NCBI GenBank assembly: GCA_003427395.1
Contig: BFEA01000032.1
Location: 3,975,733-4,010,716 of the forward strand
Length of the DNA stretch: 34,984 nucleotides
Reading direction: 5' to 3'
Source of the DNA: Chara braunii
Taxonomy: Eukaryota; Streptophyta; Charophyceae; Charales; Characeae
Under the pieces are notes generated by a model. That model saw only the letters and a program-made list of their open reading frames with translations. It had not been told where the DNA came from and made no database searches. The first letter of the stretch is position 1; each line of letters opens with the position of its first letter. Of this stretch, positions 9,200 to 17,745 are shown piece after piece. A program made the position numbers and the translations under genes.

Positions 9200-10140
9200 A
9201 TTCATCTTCTAATTTTTCTTGTAAAATCTCAGCAGCAGACTGTCTTTTCTCAGTCCATGATAAGTCAGACTATTGTCTTACCATCTCTCTTAGAGGCTCT
9301 GCAAGGGTAGCAAAATGAGGAATGAAAATCCTCCAAAACCCACAAACGCCCAAGAAGCTTCTGACGTATGTACTCGCTTGAGTAGCAGAGACCAGTTCAA
9401 AATTTCATTTATCTTCTTGAGGTCAGGACTCCTACCCTTGGAGAAACATCTAAAGCCCAAGATGATAACCTCTGCTTGAAAGAGAAGGGACTTTGGTCCA
9501 CTGGCAGTCATGTTATATTTCTGAAGTCTCTCTAGAAGCATCTTTACTCCTTCAGCATATTCCCAAACAAACTTTCTGACTCCATCAGGGACCATAGTCT
9601 CATCTCTTACTAGAGATCCTTTCACAGGATTATTATCAATATAAGGGTTGGTTATCTCGGGTGAGATATCCTGCATGACTCGTATGATATCCCTTTGAAC
9701 CACTGCCACACTATTGGTCCAATCCTGAGGTACCACGCACATTTGAATGAGGCCCCACGGCGTGTGCATGACAGTCATTGGTTGGCTAGTGAGATCAATG
9801 AGAAACTGATCATAACTAGAATATAAATAAATTAAGGAATAAATGCATCGATCAACAAAGGATTCAGAAATAAAATCAGCATTAGGGAGACTACCTGCAT
9901 CACATACCGTTACTGAGTTGAGTTTTTGAAGATTCTGTATCCATCTCAGTTCACCCCCTGGTTTTCAAAAACAAAACCAGTGGTTAGCATACGGTCCATT
10001 AGTAGGTTCAACAACATTGAAAACAGTCTTCTTGTCAAGATACTTTACTATCTCTGCTTCTTCTTTCAGGGCATACTTAGTCGGTCTATCATTCCATGGA
10101 ATATGATCAACTGTCCAATTTTTTTTCCATTTTGATCATA
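9200..10140 (-). pseudogene. pol: Reverse transcriptase, catalytic residues lost
   Basis: RT copies the element RNA into DNA. The minus strand gives, in order, a fingers region (KYLDKKTVFNVVEPTNGPYA), the RWIQNLQKLNSVTV motif, the palm motif SLIYLYSSYDQFLI, then HTPWGLIQMCVVPQ, the YIDN box (9632-9643), and SGPKSLLFQAEVIILGF. Two active-site positions are altered. The palm Asp reads Tyr (codon 9827-9829), and the second Asp of the normally YxDD box reads Asn (9632-9634). A frameshift near 9390 moves the thumb (RSFLGVCGFWRIF) to another frame. At least one stop codon lies in the fingers near 9965. The assignment rests on the collinear motif order. Confidence 0.93.
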
Positions 10141-10649
10141 TCCACGTCCAACCGCCCTCTCTCCTAGTCATTAAAGGAGAATGCTCTAGATAATTCTTAA
10201 CACACTTTGAAGATGTATTATTTATCTTTAGGCAAGATAAATTGATATGACCCTACCTTTATTGTGTCAAACTTTTCCCTAGTAACGTTGTTCCCCAATT
10301 TTGCAAATTCCTTTAATGCTTTAATAATTCTCATTTCTTTCTCAAGTGCTTCATCATAATCCTTTTCGATTAGGACGGTCACTGAATTCTTCTCTACCCC
10401 CTTGGGCTTGTATTTTTTTTTTGACTCAGTGACCATTTTTCTAAGAAAAGATGAGTTGATACAAACTTTAATTTCATTTTTTCACCCTTAGCATTTTCTA
10501 CAGTCTTCTTAAATGCTTCAATCTGCCCATCTTAATCTTTGAGTTTGTTAAAAACTTTCATCATCTTTGAAATCTGATTAATATCGACTAAAACTTCCTC
10601 TTTGACATCCTGCTTGCATTTTCCTTTTATCTTCCTTATCTTCTCAATA
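10141..10649 (-). pseudogene. pol: Spacer between protease and reverse transcriptase
   Basis: The frame at 10218-10436 is basic and Lys/Glu-rich, ending in a SYQFILPKDK-like phrase. The sequence upstream to 10649 also reads as a degraded charged linker when frames are switched. Such connectors occur before the RT fingers in gypsy Pol. No catalytic motif is expected or seen. Confidence 0.6.
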
Positions 10650-11110
10650 GATTATTCTCTTCTAATTGAGTGAGTTGATACCTTATGCTTATGATAAGTG
10701 GAAGTACAGACCATAAAAGTCTGTTCCTGTGCAGTTTCCGGATCCTGCAAGCCAATCCAGGATGACCCCTCATCACTGAAAAACTGGACAACTTTCTTCC
10801 TATGTAAGAATGAAGTGTCCAAGATACAACCATGGTTTAGATATGGTACCACAAATCTCAGTAGTTCAACTGACATCATCCCAACCTTGATGGACAAATT
10901 GTCAATAAACCCTACCACGAAGCGTTGCCCAACAATATTACTTAACATTTGTTTTTAGGGCCTATTAATGGTTAGGTCGCAGACTTCCACAACTCTCTGA
11001 GAGATAAGTATCATTTCTGCTCCAGAATCCACTAGGGTTCGAATTTTCACCTGATTAATGAAGATAGTTAAATACCCACAACCCAAGATTGCGAATCTCA
11101 TTTTAAATCC
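10650..11110 (-). pseudogene. pol: Retropepsin-like aspartic protease
   Basis: This protease would cut the Gag-Pol polyprotein. The active-site motif is intact: LVDSGAEM, with DSGA encoded at 11018-11029. It is preceded by a strand reading GYLTIFINQVKIRT and followed by ILISQRVVEVCDL. The C-terminal half is open at 10652-10948 and includes a GCILDTSFLHR-like strand and loop. A stop codon near 10955 separates the halves and another lies just upstream near 11100. One Asp per chain implies an active dimer, as in other retropepsins. Confidence 0.88.
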
Positions 11111-11635
11111 TTACAAGGTCCTGTTGACTTGACTGGGAAAGACTGATCCCAGATAATTAATTTTTATCATTTTCTTATCAATTAATTTATTGAGTTTCTC
11201 TCTCAACTTTGGTGCTAACGTCATTGCCTCTTTGAAAAACAAAGTCACTTCTGTTTCTTCTAACATTTTTGTAATTACATCTGCGATTACAGTTCCGTTT
11301 TCCAACTCACTCTTGAGGATAAATTTTCTCTTCTTCCCTTGCTCACTCTCTTAGATAGAGGTTCTAGTTCTCGATCATCAAGAATGTCAGTTAGAGTATC
11401 TTCAGTCTTTCTTCTTTTCTTTTCTTCTATCATTTGAGGTGTGAAACGTGCTTGAAGATTCCTCACTTCTCCAATCATCTCATTTGGTTCCATGATGAGT
11501 TCCGGTGGCAGATCACCCTTGAAAGACATCATGTTAGCTGAACAGGCGGACTCGCTAGGTGAAAATGTTACTAACTCAGAAGAAGTCTGACATGCAAAAT
11601 TCTTACCCAATTATAGTCCATTTGAAAAAACATCG
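11111..11635 (-). pseudogene. Gag-protease linker
   Basis: Two overlapping frames (11111-11305 and 11287-11610) encode charged, helix-prone sequence: a Glu/Lys-rich middle, then a FFKEAMTLAPKLREKLNKLI-like helix leading into the protease. The frame change at about 11290-11300 is either decay or a relic of programmed frameshifting between gag and pol. No slippery heptamer is evident, so decay is more likely. Confidence 0.65.
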
Positions 11636-12190
11636 TCAGACATGTCTTCCAGTAAAGTCAGAGGCTAGAGGCAATTCAATCAGTGAAAGAGAGTCATCAG
11701 TTTTTTGCACAAGCCCTTCAGGCAATTCACCGATGAAGAAGTGGACATTTATATTGATTTTTATCTTATTTTTTTCTTCACTTTTTTCCTCATGTTTAAG
11801 AGCAAGAAGTCTTATACCTCCGAGATGTCCGGGATCCAGTTTGTTCCATGAATTGTCACAGACATGTCCCATTGCGTCTTTCTTAGCCACCCCACTCTTC
11901 ACATCCTCCTCCAAAGGTTTACAGTAGGTGGCAGTGTGACCTCCTTCACCACGATAATAATAAACAAAACTCTTCCTTGGACATTCATCATACTTTTTTT
12001 TTTCTCTGTTATTTTTTTCACCATTCCTTCTGTTCTTTCTTGACCTGGAGGAATCCTCTCTCTTATCATAGTCATCATCATCATCATCATCATCTTTATC
12101 TTCGTTCAACCCTCTTCTTCCCTTTTTCATCAGCAACATGGTTAGCAGACATGTAATTGACCATAACTCGTTGAATAAAGTTTTCAACAC
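11636..12190 (-). pseudogene. gag: Gag nucleocapsid region with broken CCHC zinc knuckle
   Basis: The N-terminal part is low complexity: a run of Asp residues encoded by an (ATC)n microsatellite on the plus strand (about 12078-12101), followed by Arg/Lys/Glu-rich sequence. A knuckle is recognisable at 11921-11962 by its GGHTATYC ending. The expected C-x2-C-x4-H-x4-C keeps the His and last Cys, but the two leading Cys positions read Tyr and Arg. RNA packaging by this copy is therefore lost. The frame is shifted relative to capsid (12228-13520), with the break near 12200. Confidence 0.85.
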
Positions 12191-12227
12191 CCAAATTGTT
12201 TCCTCTGCTCATACCATTCTCGGTCTC

Positions 12228-13520
12228 TCAGTCTTTAGCAAGTGTACTGATCTGATTCAGTGACCACTTCTTGTGTGAGACCGTAGGCATAGTTCTGACT
12301 ATTGCAACCATTTCATCCCATCTGAGAGGGTAGTGTTGAGCTTGATTGAGAACAGTCTGTCCCTCATTATCTGTAAAATTAGTCAGAAAAATATGGCATC
12401 TTTGAGCCTCATCCAAATATGGGATTCTCCTGACTGTTCTGATGAAAGTTTGAAGGAAGACATTGAAGGTGTCATACTTAACTCTTCTGATGTTGAGTAG
12501 GTCCTTGCTAGTAGTTCGGACAAAATATTTCTCAAATTTCCTTTTCATTCTCTCTTTGATTTATTCCCATGTTGTAGCCCCTTCCATCAACTCTTGAACA
12601 ACCAACCTCAAGTCAGTATCACAATAAAATAGAAGGTGCTTGAGTCGCTGTTTATCTGTCCAACCATAGCTGAGCCCAAAACATTCATACTCATCCAGAA
12701 AATCATTTACTTGAGGTCCTCTGAAGCAAAAAATCCTCTCATCTGACCTTTTTCCTCTTGCAATATCCGACCCTTATTTTATTGTGTCAACCCTCTCGAC
12801 TAACTCTCGTATAACACCAATCATAGCCTCCTCATGAGTTCATGCAGAAGAGTTAGGTCTCCCTCGTCCTGCCATTTTGGCCATAAACTTCTCCCGATAC
12901 TCTCTTATCTCTCTTCCTGTCACTTTTGTCCTCCCCTTTCTTCTTTTTCAATCTCTTACTCTTCTTGCAAGGGATACAAGTTCGTTTTTCTCTTCCCTTG
13001 TTTGCTCTACCCCTTGAGAGTTTTGTACGTAGAGAGTGTAGACAATAATAGACTGGGTGGTGATCAAAGGCAACGCAGTTCTTCTTAGTCTTCCAATATA
13101 ATCTTCAAGCAGTTCCCTTTCATCATCCCTACTCAATATTCGGTGCTCAAAATTATTAAAGAGTAAGGACTTTATCACCATTGTGGAGTCACTCTCCCTC
13201 GCGTTACCTACTATGGCAATCGCTTCTAGGAAAGGCAACGAGTCTCTCATGTCATCAAGACCATCATTAGTTAAGAAACTAGGAAGTCTCTTGAATTGCC
13301 TTATTCCTTTTCCCCAAGTTACTTTTCTGTGTAATTTCTCAAGCCACTCTTTTGTCCTTATAAGGCTGACACAGACTCTCATTCGACATTTCGGATAATC
13401 AACTTCCTTCTCTAGACATACTGGACCATAAATACTTACATCCAAGTTGTCTGTGTTCAAGAATTTGACTACTGGAATGTGAAATATTATTTGCCCTCTT
13501 ACACAAGTCTCATATCTCAA
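12228..13520 (-). pseudogene. gag: Gag N-terminal and capsid (Retrotrans_gag-like) frame with four stops
   Basis: A single minus-strand frame runs the whole length, broken only by stop codons (at 12948-12950, near 12837, near 12777, and at 12561-12563) and no frameshift. The C-terminal third has the retroelement capsid pattern: a PQVNDFLDEYE helix, GWTDKQRLKHLL, a Val-rich strand, GATTWE, KRKFEKYF, then a FIRTVRRIPYLDEAQRCHIF helix. That order is characteristic of Ty3/gypsy capsids. The N-terminal ~190 residues (12948-13520) are unassigned and charged. The element's capsid shell would be made from this part. Two of the stops are TGA, consistent with CGA-to-TGA change, but this is inferred. 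Confidence 0.88.
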
Positions 13521-13825
13521 AATTGCAAAGGGATTACTAGACCCGATTACTTCATAAAGTCTACCTCTCGCAACATTTATTTTTGCTACAGAGAGTATTT
13601 CTTTTTAACTCTCTTCACCTTCCATACAAAATCTATTATAACTGAGAAATTATTCCTTGAAAACGTAAGTCCCTCAACATGTGGAAACGACATCCCAGTG
13701 AAAGGTCTAACACAAGTACTCCAAGATAAATTTTCCCCTACTTGTTCAAGTCTTCTTTTTTCATCATGCACTATATCCAACGCTCGTTGCCAACATCGAC
13801 CACTTCTACACTCTTCAAACCTATG
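13521..13825 (-). pseudogene. Decayed coding stretch upstream of gag
   Basis: This is a short frame at 13586-13780 plus neighbouring pieces that read as protein only when frames are switched. It bridges the first pre-gag domain copy and the gag frame, so it probably belonged to the same long polyprotein or leader ORF. No motif is recognised. Confidence 0.45.
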
Positions 13826-14080
13826 TCATGGCACGTAGATCCCAATATCAAACTCATTAAGGTCAATAAAATAGTAGGTAAGAACATACATACCATCGTG
13901 TTCCCATCCCAGATTCTTTAGTGCCTCATACCTCACAATTTCATAAGAAATCACAACTTTCCTTGTTATAGAATTAAGAGAATTAAGTAGTTTATCAAAA
14001 TCTTCCTTACTCAGCTTCCTATATCCACTTCCCAACCTGATCCAGGGTTTCACTTTTGGAAGTACATCTGGTCGACTCAT
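13826..14080 (-). pseudogene. Pre-gag domain, copy 1 (best preserved)
   Basis: This is an 84-codon open frame starting at an ATG at 14080. Its recognisable features are a WIRLGSGYRKLSKEDFD start, a LLNSLNS helix, SYEIVRYEALKN, and the strand pair MYVLTYYFIDLNEFDIGIYVP. Two more diverged copies follow upstream in element order (14290-14515 and 14830-15070), so this is a repeated module rather than a chance frame. I do not recognise the family. The position between primer-binding site and gag suggests an accessory or extended gag N-terminus. Confidence 0.65.
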
Positions 14081-14289
14081 TTGTGTCTTTGGTCTCTTTT
14101 CACTTTGAGTGCAAACTCAATCATAGCAGACCAGTTGTTTCTTGAGTAAAATATCAGATAAAGAAGGAGTTGGGAATCCCTCAAAGACAACAAACTGAGT
14201 AGTTCCAATGAAACACTTATTTTCTCTCTCAGGTCTCTCTTTCTCTTTCAGTACAACTTATCGGTAAATCACTCGCATCTCTCATAAAT

Positions 14290-14515
14290 AGCGTCAACAC
14301 TTCTTTCTTTGGGAATATAAATTCTTACATGATATATGTCCAAGTCTGTAAAGTAGAATGTCAGAACATAGAACCGTTCCTTCTCTCATGCACTCTCGAC
14401 CATCTCATACTTGACAATTTTGTATGAAATACTTCTCTCTCATTTAAAGCATTCAGTGATCTCAGGAGAGACTCAACTTTTTCTTTGCTTGGACCTGAAC
14501 CTTTGCCAAAAATTT
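14290..14515 (-). pseudogene. Pre-gag domain, copy 2
   Basis: In two frames the minus strand gives GSGPSKEKVESLLRSLNALN, then SYKIVKYEMVES, a stop, and RFYVLTFYFTDLDIYHVRIY. The order and spacing match copy 1, where the same parts read KLSKEDFDKLLNSLN, SYEIVRYE and MYVLTYYFIDL. At least one frameshift and one internal stop are present. The similarity is visible by eye; percent identity needs alignment. Confidence 0.6.
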
Positions 14516-14586
14516 CAGTCTTCTCTGTCTGATTTCCTCTGCTGAAGTTTATCTTGCTCTCATGATAGTCTTCTCATTTCTTCCAC

Positions 14587-14682
14587 CTCGGTACCATATT
14601 AATTATTGACAACCAATTACTTCCATTACAATAGCTCGGTACCATATTAATTATTGACAACCAATTAATTCCGTTACAATAA
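14587..14682. repeat. Tandem duplication, 2 x 48 bp
   Basis: Units 14587-14634 and 14635-14682 both begin CTCGGTACCATATTAATTAT and differ at only a few positions near the end. It lies between pre-gag domain copies 2 and 3 and is much younger than the divergence of those copies. Confidence 0.95.
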
Positions 14683-14829
14683 CTCTTATGAAGTGAAATT
14701 GTCTCATAGGTTACTGACATTAACCCCCATTCCACTCTCTTCTTTCGTTTGGTTAGATCAACCTTTTCATCGTAGATAGACTGAACAACAATTTATCATA
14801 ACCAGTTAAAACACTCACCATCATTGCAG

Positions 14830-15070
14830 TCTCCCTCCTTGACGTAGGGACAAATATCATAGATATCTCCCTCGAAGAAGTGAGTCAACACTATGCAGAT
14901 GGTCGAATTGCAAGAATGGTAAACCCAGCAGTTAGCATTCTTGATGGAATCTCTTATCCTCTGACTCGTTCTCCTCTTTCTCAGTTCTTCAAGGACATTA
15001 AGGGCTCATAAGGCATACATGTGATCAAGCTTGATCCTCCCCAATAAGTAAAGTCAGTCTCCTCCTTTAG
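14830..15070 (-). pseudogene. Pre-gag domain, copy 3 (most diverged)
   Basis: One minus-strand frame with two stops reads LYLLGRIKLDHMYAL, ALNVLEELRKRRTSQRIRDS, IKNANCWVYH and CIVLTHFFEGDIYDICPYV. The arrangement of a G-K/R-L start, an LN helix, an IR/IV-R strand and a final VLT-(Y/F/H)-F strand with a D-I-x-x-Y end parallels copies 1 and 2. The identity is low, so homology is inferred from order and spacing rather than shown. Confidence 0.45.
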
Positions 15071-15260
15071 TCAAGTGTGGTACCTTACATTAAGAAATAA
15101 GACCTGATTAGCAACTGAAAATTTCCAATAAAGCAATCACTCACTCAAGATGGCAGAATCAATCTCAATATTCAGACATTGTCAACAGTTCTCAAATCCT
15201 AATCAAAGGTTCAAAGAGATTGCTGACCCAGGCTCACTCCGGACACGAAAATTTTTCATG

Positions 15261-15278
15261 TCCTCGGCAACGGCGTCA
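15261..15278 (-). other. Primer-binding site, fits tRNA-Asp 3' end
   Basis: The plus strand here matches the 3' terminal 18 nt of plant-type tRNA-Asp (acceptor ending CAACGGCG-CCA) at 16 of 18 positions. The element strand therefore could have paired with that tRNA to prime minus-strand synthesis. Both mismatches are C-to-T on the plus strand (G-to-A on the element strand). The site lies 4 nt from a TGTCAC that would be the inner end of the LTR, which is the expected geometry. The tRNA identity is recalled, not searched. Confidence 0.75.
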
Positions 15279-15282
15279 TTTT

Positions 15283-15500
15283 TGTCACACTTTTTCTGGT
15301 CGGGCCTCCTTGGGCGACCAAAAAAACAACAGGCTGTCACGCAGGATTTGGTTAATGTTTGTAATAAATAAAATAAATTAAGTTAAGTAAATCCCTTCCT
15401 GTTGTGTACGTCCGGCTTCGAGCGAGACCATTCAATTGCGGTTTTTGTCGGTCACCGGTCTTAGGAATCTTTTATCTTGATTCGGAATAGCAGCAAAAAA
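15283..15500 (-). repeat. Candidate 5' LTR (inner edge only)
   Basis: TGTCACAC at 15283 sits where the LTR should end next to the primer-binding site; on the element strand it ends GTGACA. TG...CA termini are typical. The outer end is not identified, and no matching copy was found left of the pol gene, so the LTR length is unknown. A second TGTCAC at 15334 is followed by GCAGGATT, a word that recurs at about 16311. Confidence 0.4.
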
Positions 15501-15920
15501 ATATGCAAATAATAATCACGAAGTTTTGGTATATCATGCATGCATTAGTTCTGCCAATTTTTTAATTTTGAGAAATTTGACAGAATCGCCATAGAACATG
15601 ATCATCAAGTAAAATAATGTGAAGGATGCAAGATTCGCCAACTTAAGCAATGATAAGGATAAATGAAGGAAGAACAAGAACTCATAATAATCTCAGAGAG
15701 TACACAAGAAGAAAGCATGGTCAACACTAGTTTCGAGTCCTCACTCATCCCTCCGAATCACACCCTCAGTCTCTCATTTTACTGTGCGTTTCCTGTGCTT
15801 CGAGCCATATCTTCGTACTCTCTGAGGTTGTGACCTTTGAATGTAGAATTATATGAAACCTGCTAGCTCTGAACACTTTCATAAAAATCCCATGATACGG
15901 GAGTCTACCATAGCACAAAA
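15501..15920. other. No gene recognised; probable LTR or flank
   Basis: AT-rich sequence without assignable frames. It may be the outer part of the retrotransposon LTR, but no second copy supports that. Confidence 0.35.
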
Positions 15921-16283
15921 TTATTCCCACGGGGTAGGAAGATAGGGCCTAGAGAAAATCCCCCGTTTGAGATGTTGGAACTCTGAAGACTCGGTCACTT
16001 CCTCATAGTCAATCACTGCAGCTGAAACGTACCTCTAGGCCAGATCTACTAGGTTACTCCAATAAGAGTCGTCGGTGAGGGTGAAGGGAATTGGAGGCCT
16101 TGGATAATCGGTGTAGAGTTTGCGTCTGAAGCTACGGACCAGCTTGATACCATTCTCGTCAAACTCCCTCTCTTTACCCTCAAGATATTTGGTTGTGACA
16201 GCCCAGACTGAATCAAAATGTTCGTGAGTCTCTTTGCCCTTCCTCACATAGGGCCGCAGATCCATAACCGTTGTTGAGCGCAT
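15921..16283 (-). pseudogene. Broken coding fragment, unknown family
   Basis: One minus-strand frame gives 82 residues, a TAG at 16035-16037, then 38 more residues in the same frame before a TAA at 15921-15923. The translation is protein-like throughout (for example RPYVRKGKETHEHFDSVW, EFDENGIKLVRSFRRKLY, and after the stop YVSAAVIDYEEVTESSEF). Continuity across the stop argues for a once longer gene. The P-(Y/W)-(V/I)-R-x-G start followed by F-D faintly recalls the pre-gag domain at 13826-14080, but this is weak. It may be part of a second retroelement or a host gene remnant. Confidence 0.45.
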
Positions 16284-16284
16284 C

Positions 16285-16301
16285 GGTCCCGCACGGGGAC
16301 C
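16285..16301. repeat. Perfect 6-bp inverted repeat, 5-nt loop
   Basis: GGTCCC and GGGACC surround GCACG. It is the first of several GC-rich hairpins in the structured zone that extends to about 18200. Confidence 0.8.
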
Positions 16302-16571
16302 ATCCCGGCCGCGTCACGCAGGATTATGAAGGACTTGTTGCGAAGAGCGTTTGCCGCTCTGACCGAGTGCGCCAGCCGTACCTCTCGCGAACCCCTACGA
16401 CAGGACAGGGTCACCCGAGGCACCGCTTACCTCCACCTGCGGGAGCTATCACCATCCCTTAGGTGGGCGTATCCCCACCGAGCTAGTAAACCACATGCGA
16501 AGGCTTTTCGTATGCAATTGCAGAGGTGGCCCAACCGAGGGCGTTTCTCGTTCGCTGTAGCATAGGGGGTA

Positions 16572-16606
16572 CGCGCGGTCGAACGCCCAAAAATCGAACC
16601 CGCGCG
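16572..16606. repeat. GC-rich hairpin, 11-bp stem
   Basis: CGCGCGG-TCGA (16572-16582) pairs with TCGA-AC-CCGCGCG (16594-16606) across an 11-nt loop, with a 2-nt bulge. The surrounding minus strand has vague RNA polymerase III A-box and B-box-like words (near 16670 and 16635), but no cloverleaf forms. Confidence 0.75.
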
Positions 16607-16786
16607 AGAATCGACTTTCTGGGGCGCTTACGTCCCAAACGCGACTCGACGCCGGTCGACTAGGATGCATCCACGCGTTACACCACAACAATCACATCCA
16701 CCCACACGCAACACGCGGAAACACACAAAACAAATAACACAACAACATGACAACACTGCAACACTCCGAGTCCCTTCAGTATCCGA

Positions 16787-17090
16787 CCCATAATTTTATG
16801 TCGCGAGAATCAGATAGGTATCGTGTGCTGGACTTTCGTATAATAGTCATGCGAGCGCATCGCCTCCTCATATCGACCAGCCATGAGGGCATACTCAAGC
16901 ATTCGCGCTAATGGGGTACTATGTGGTACTCGCAGCCGCGCGACCCTCGACAATCTCGTGGGTCGTGTTCGACGCTCAAGTGTCGGCTGACAAGCGCGTT
17001 GAGGGGTTACCTTCTCGACGCTAGACAACCGCCATGCGCGGTTGAAGACCACACCCTTTTCTGCACCCTGTGCGGAGGCGTTGAGTAGAC
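16787..17090 (+). repeat. Structured repeat, copy 1 (hairpins with compensatory changes)
   Basis: It begins ACCCATAA and ends near TTTTCTGCACCCTG, and it aligns end to end with 17461-17745. Three hairpins follow each other: CGACGC/GTGTCG around TCAA (16970-16985); an 11-pair stem with three G-T pairs around TTAC (16996-17021); and CAACCGC/GCGGTTG around CATGC (17026-17044). An upstream CGACCC/GGGTCG pair (16941-16965) is not matched in copy 2. The antisense frame at 16810-17052 is open for 80 codons, but copy 2 does not keep it open. Selection for RNA or DNA structure is therefore a better reading than protein. Confidence 0.7.
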
Positions 17091-17263
17091 AGCTTCAGGG
17101 CTGTCCTGGTAACCAAAATCAAGGGGTTTGACTTTGACGGCTACCACGGATTACAACGTCCAACCACAAGACTTAAAAAAAGAAACAACTGCAAATAGAA
17201 AAGGAGGATCACCCCCTTTCCTTTCTCTATCTAGCCCATAGTCTGATAGCCGTCTCAAATAGA

Positions 17264-17415
17264 AGGGGTAGGCCAACACGAAAGATGCGTGCGGATGATG
17301 GTCAAAATCAGACCCATAGGCAACCCGATGTTCGAGGCGTTGGATGCTCGTATGCGGCTCCCTATAGGCCGACTAAGACTGATACCTCACCCACGCATCC
17401 TTTCGTGCTACCGAA
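17264..17415. repeat. Long imperfect foldback between the two structured copies
   Basis: CACGAAAGATGCGTGCGG at 17277-17294 is nearly the reverse complement of 17390-17407 (one indel, one mismatch). The pairing continues inward with lower identity around CCATAGG (17313) and CCTATAGG (17361). A GGTAG just outside the left arm has its complement just outside the right arm. Confidence 0.75.
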
Positions 17416-17460
17416 ACTCGGGTCTACTAGCCATAACGCGCCCTTTGTACCCGCCGCTTG

Positions 17461-17745
17461 ACCCATAACTTTTGAGCGCGGAAATCGGTAGGTGTTGCGC
17501 GTGTGGTTTAGTATAAAGTCGCGCGGACGCAGGATCTACATATACCGACCAATAATGTTGACTTGCGTAAGCAGTCGTGATGACGGCGCATTATGTGGTG
17601 CCCATACCCGAGTGGCCTCATTTAAGCCATAGGGTCGCTCTCGATGCTCAGGCATCGACTGAAGTGCTCGCTAAGGGGTGTAAACCTTTAGCGAACGCAA
17701 AACTGGCCTGAGGGCCTTACCATTTTCTGCATCCTGAGGTGCCCC
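17461..17745 (+). repeat. Structured repeat, copy 2
   Basis: This aligns with 16787-17090, offset about 674 bp. Hairpin one is CGATGC/GCATCG around TCAG (17642-17657). Hairpin two is TCGCTAAGGG paired with CCTTTAGCGA (17668-17694). Hairpin three is GGCC/GGCC around TGAG (17705-17716). All three occupy the same positions as in copy 1, although the stem bases differ. Relative to copy 1, hairpin one has a C-G to T-A change, and hairpin two has G-C to A-T, T-A to C-G and G-C to T-A changes. A weaker third relative may lie at 18120-18180, where TTGAGGGTTACCC occurs inside an AAGCGT/ACGCTT inverted repeat. Confidence 0.7.

Larger units (their letters stand above)
7146..15282 (-). mobile_element. 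Decayed Ty3/gypsy-type LTR retrotransposon (internal region)
   Basis: In element order, on the minus strand, the region holds a primer-binding site (15261-15278), a pre-gag region, gag with capsid and zinc knuckle, protease, reverse transcriptase, RNase H, integrase and a GPY/F module. Protease-RT-RNaseH-integrase is the Ty3/gypsy order; Ty1/copia has integrase before RT. All parts point the same way and are collinear over about 8.1 kb. Stop codons and frameshifts break every part, and RT and integrase have lost catalytic residues, so the copy is dead. The left LTR was not found, and only a candidate inner edge of the right LTR is visible at 15283. The interval before capsid is unusually long, about 2.5 kb counting from the primer-binding site. 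Confidence 0.95.

Noticed and set aside
11287-11305. Programmed frameshift between gag and pol
   Set aside because: No slippery heptamer or downstream structure was evident, and many unrelated frameshifts exist in the element.
16587-16690. tRNA gene on the minus strand
   Set aside because: A- and B-box-like words are present, but no acceptor stem or T-arm pairing forms.
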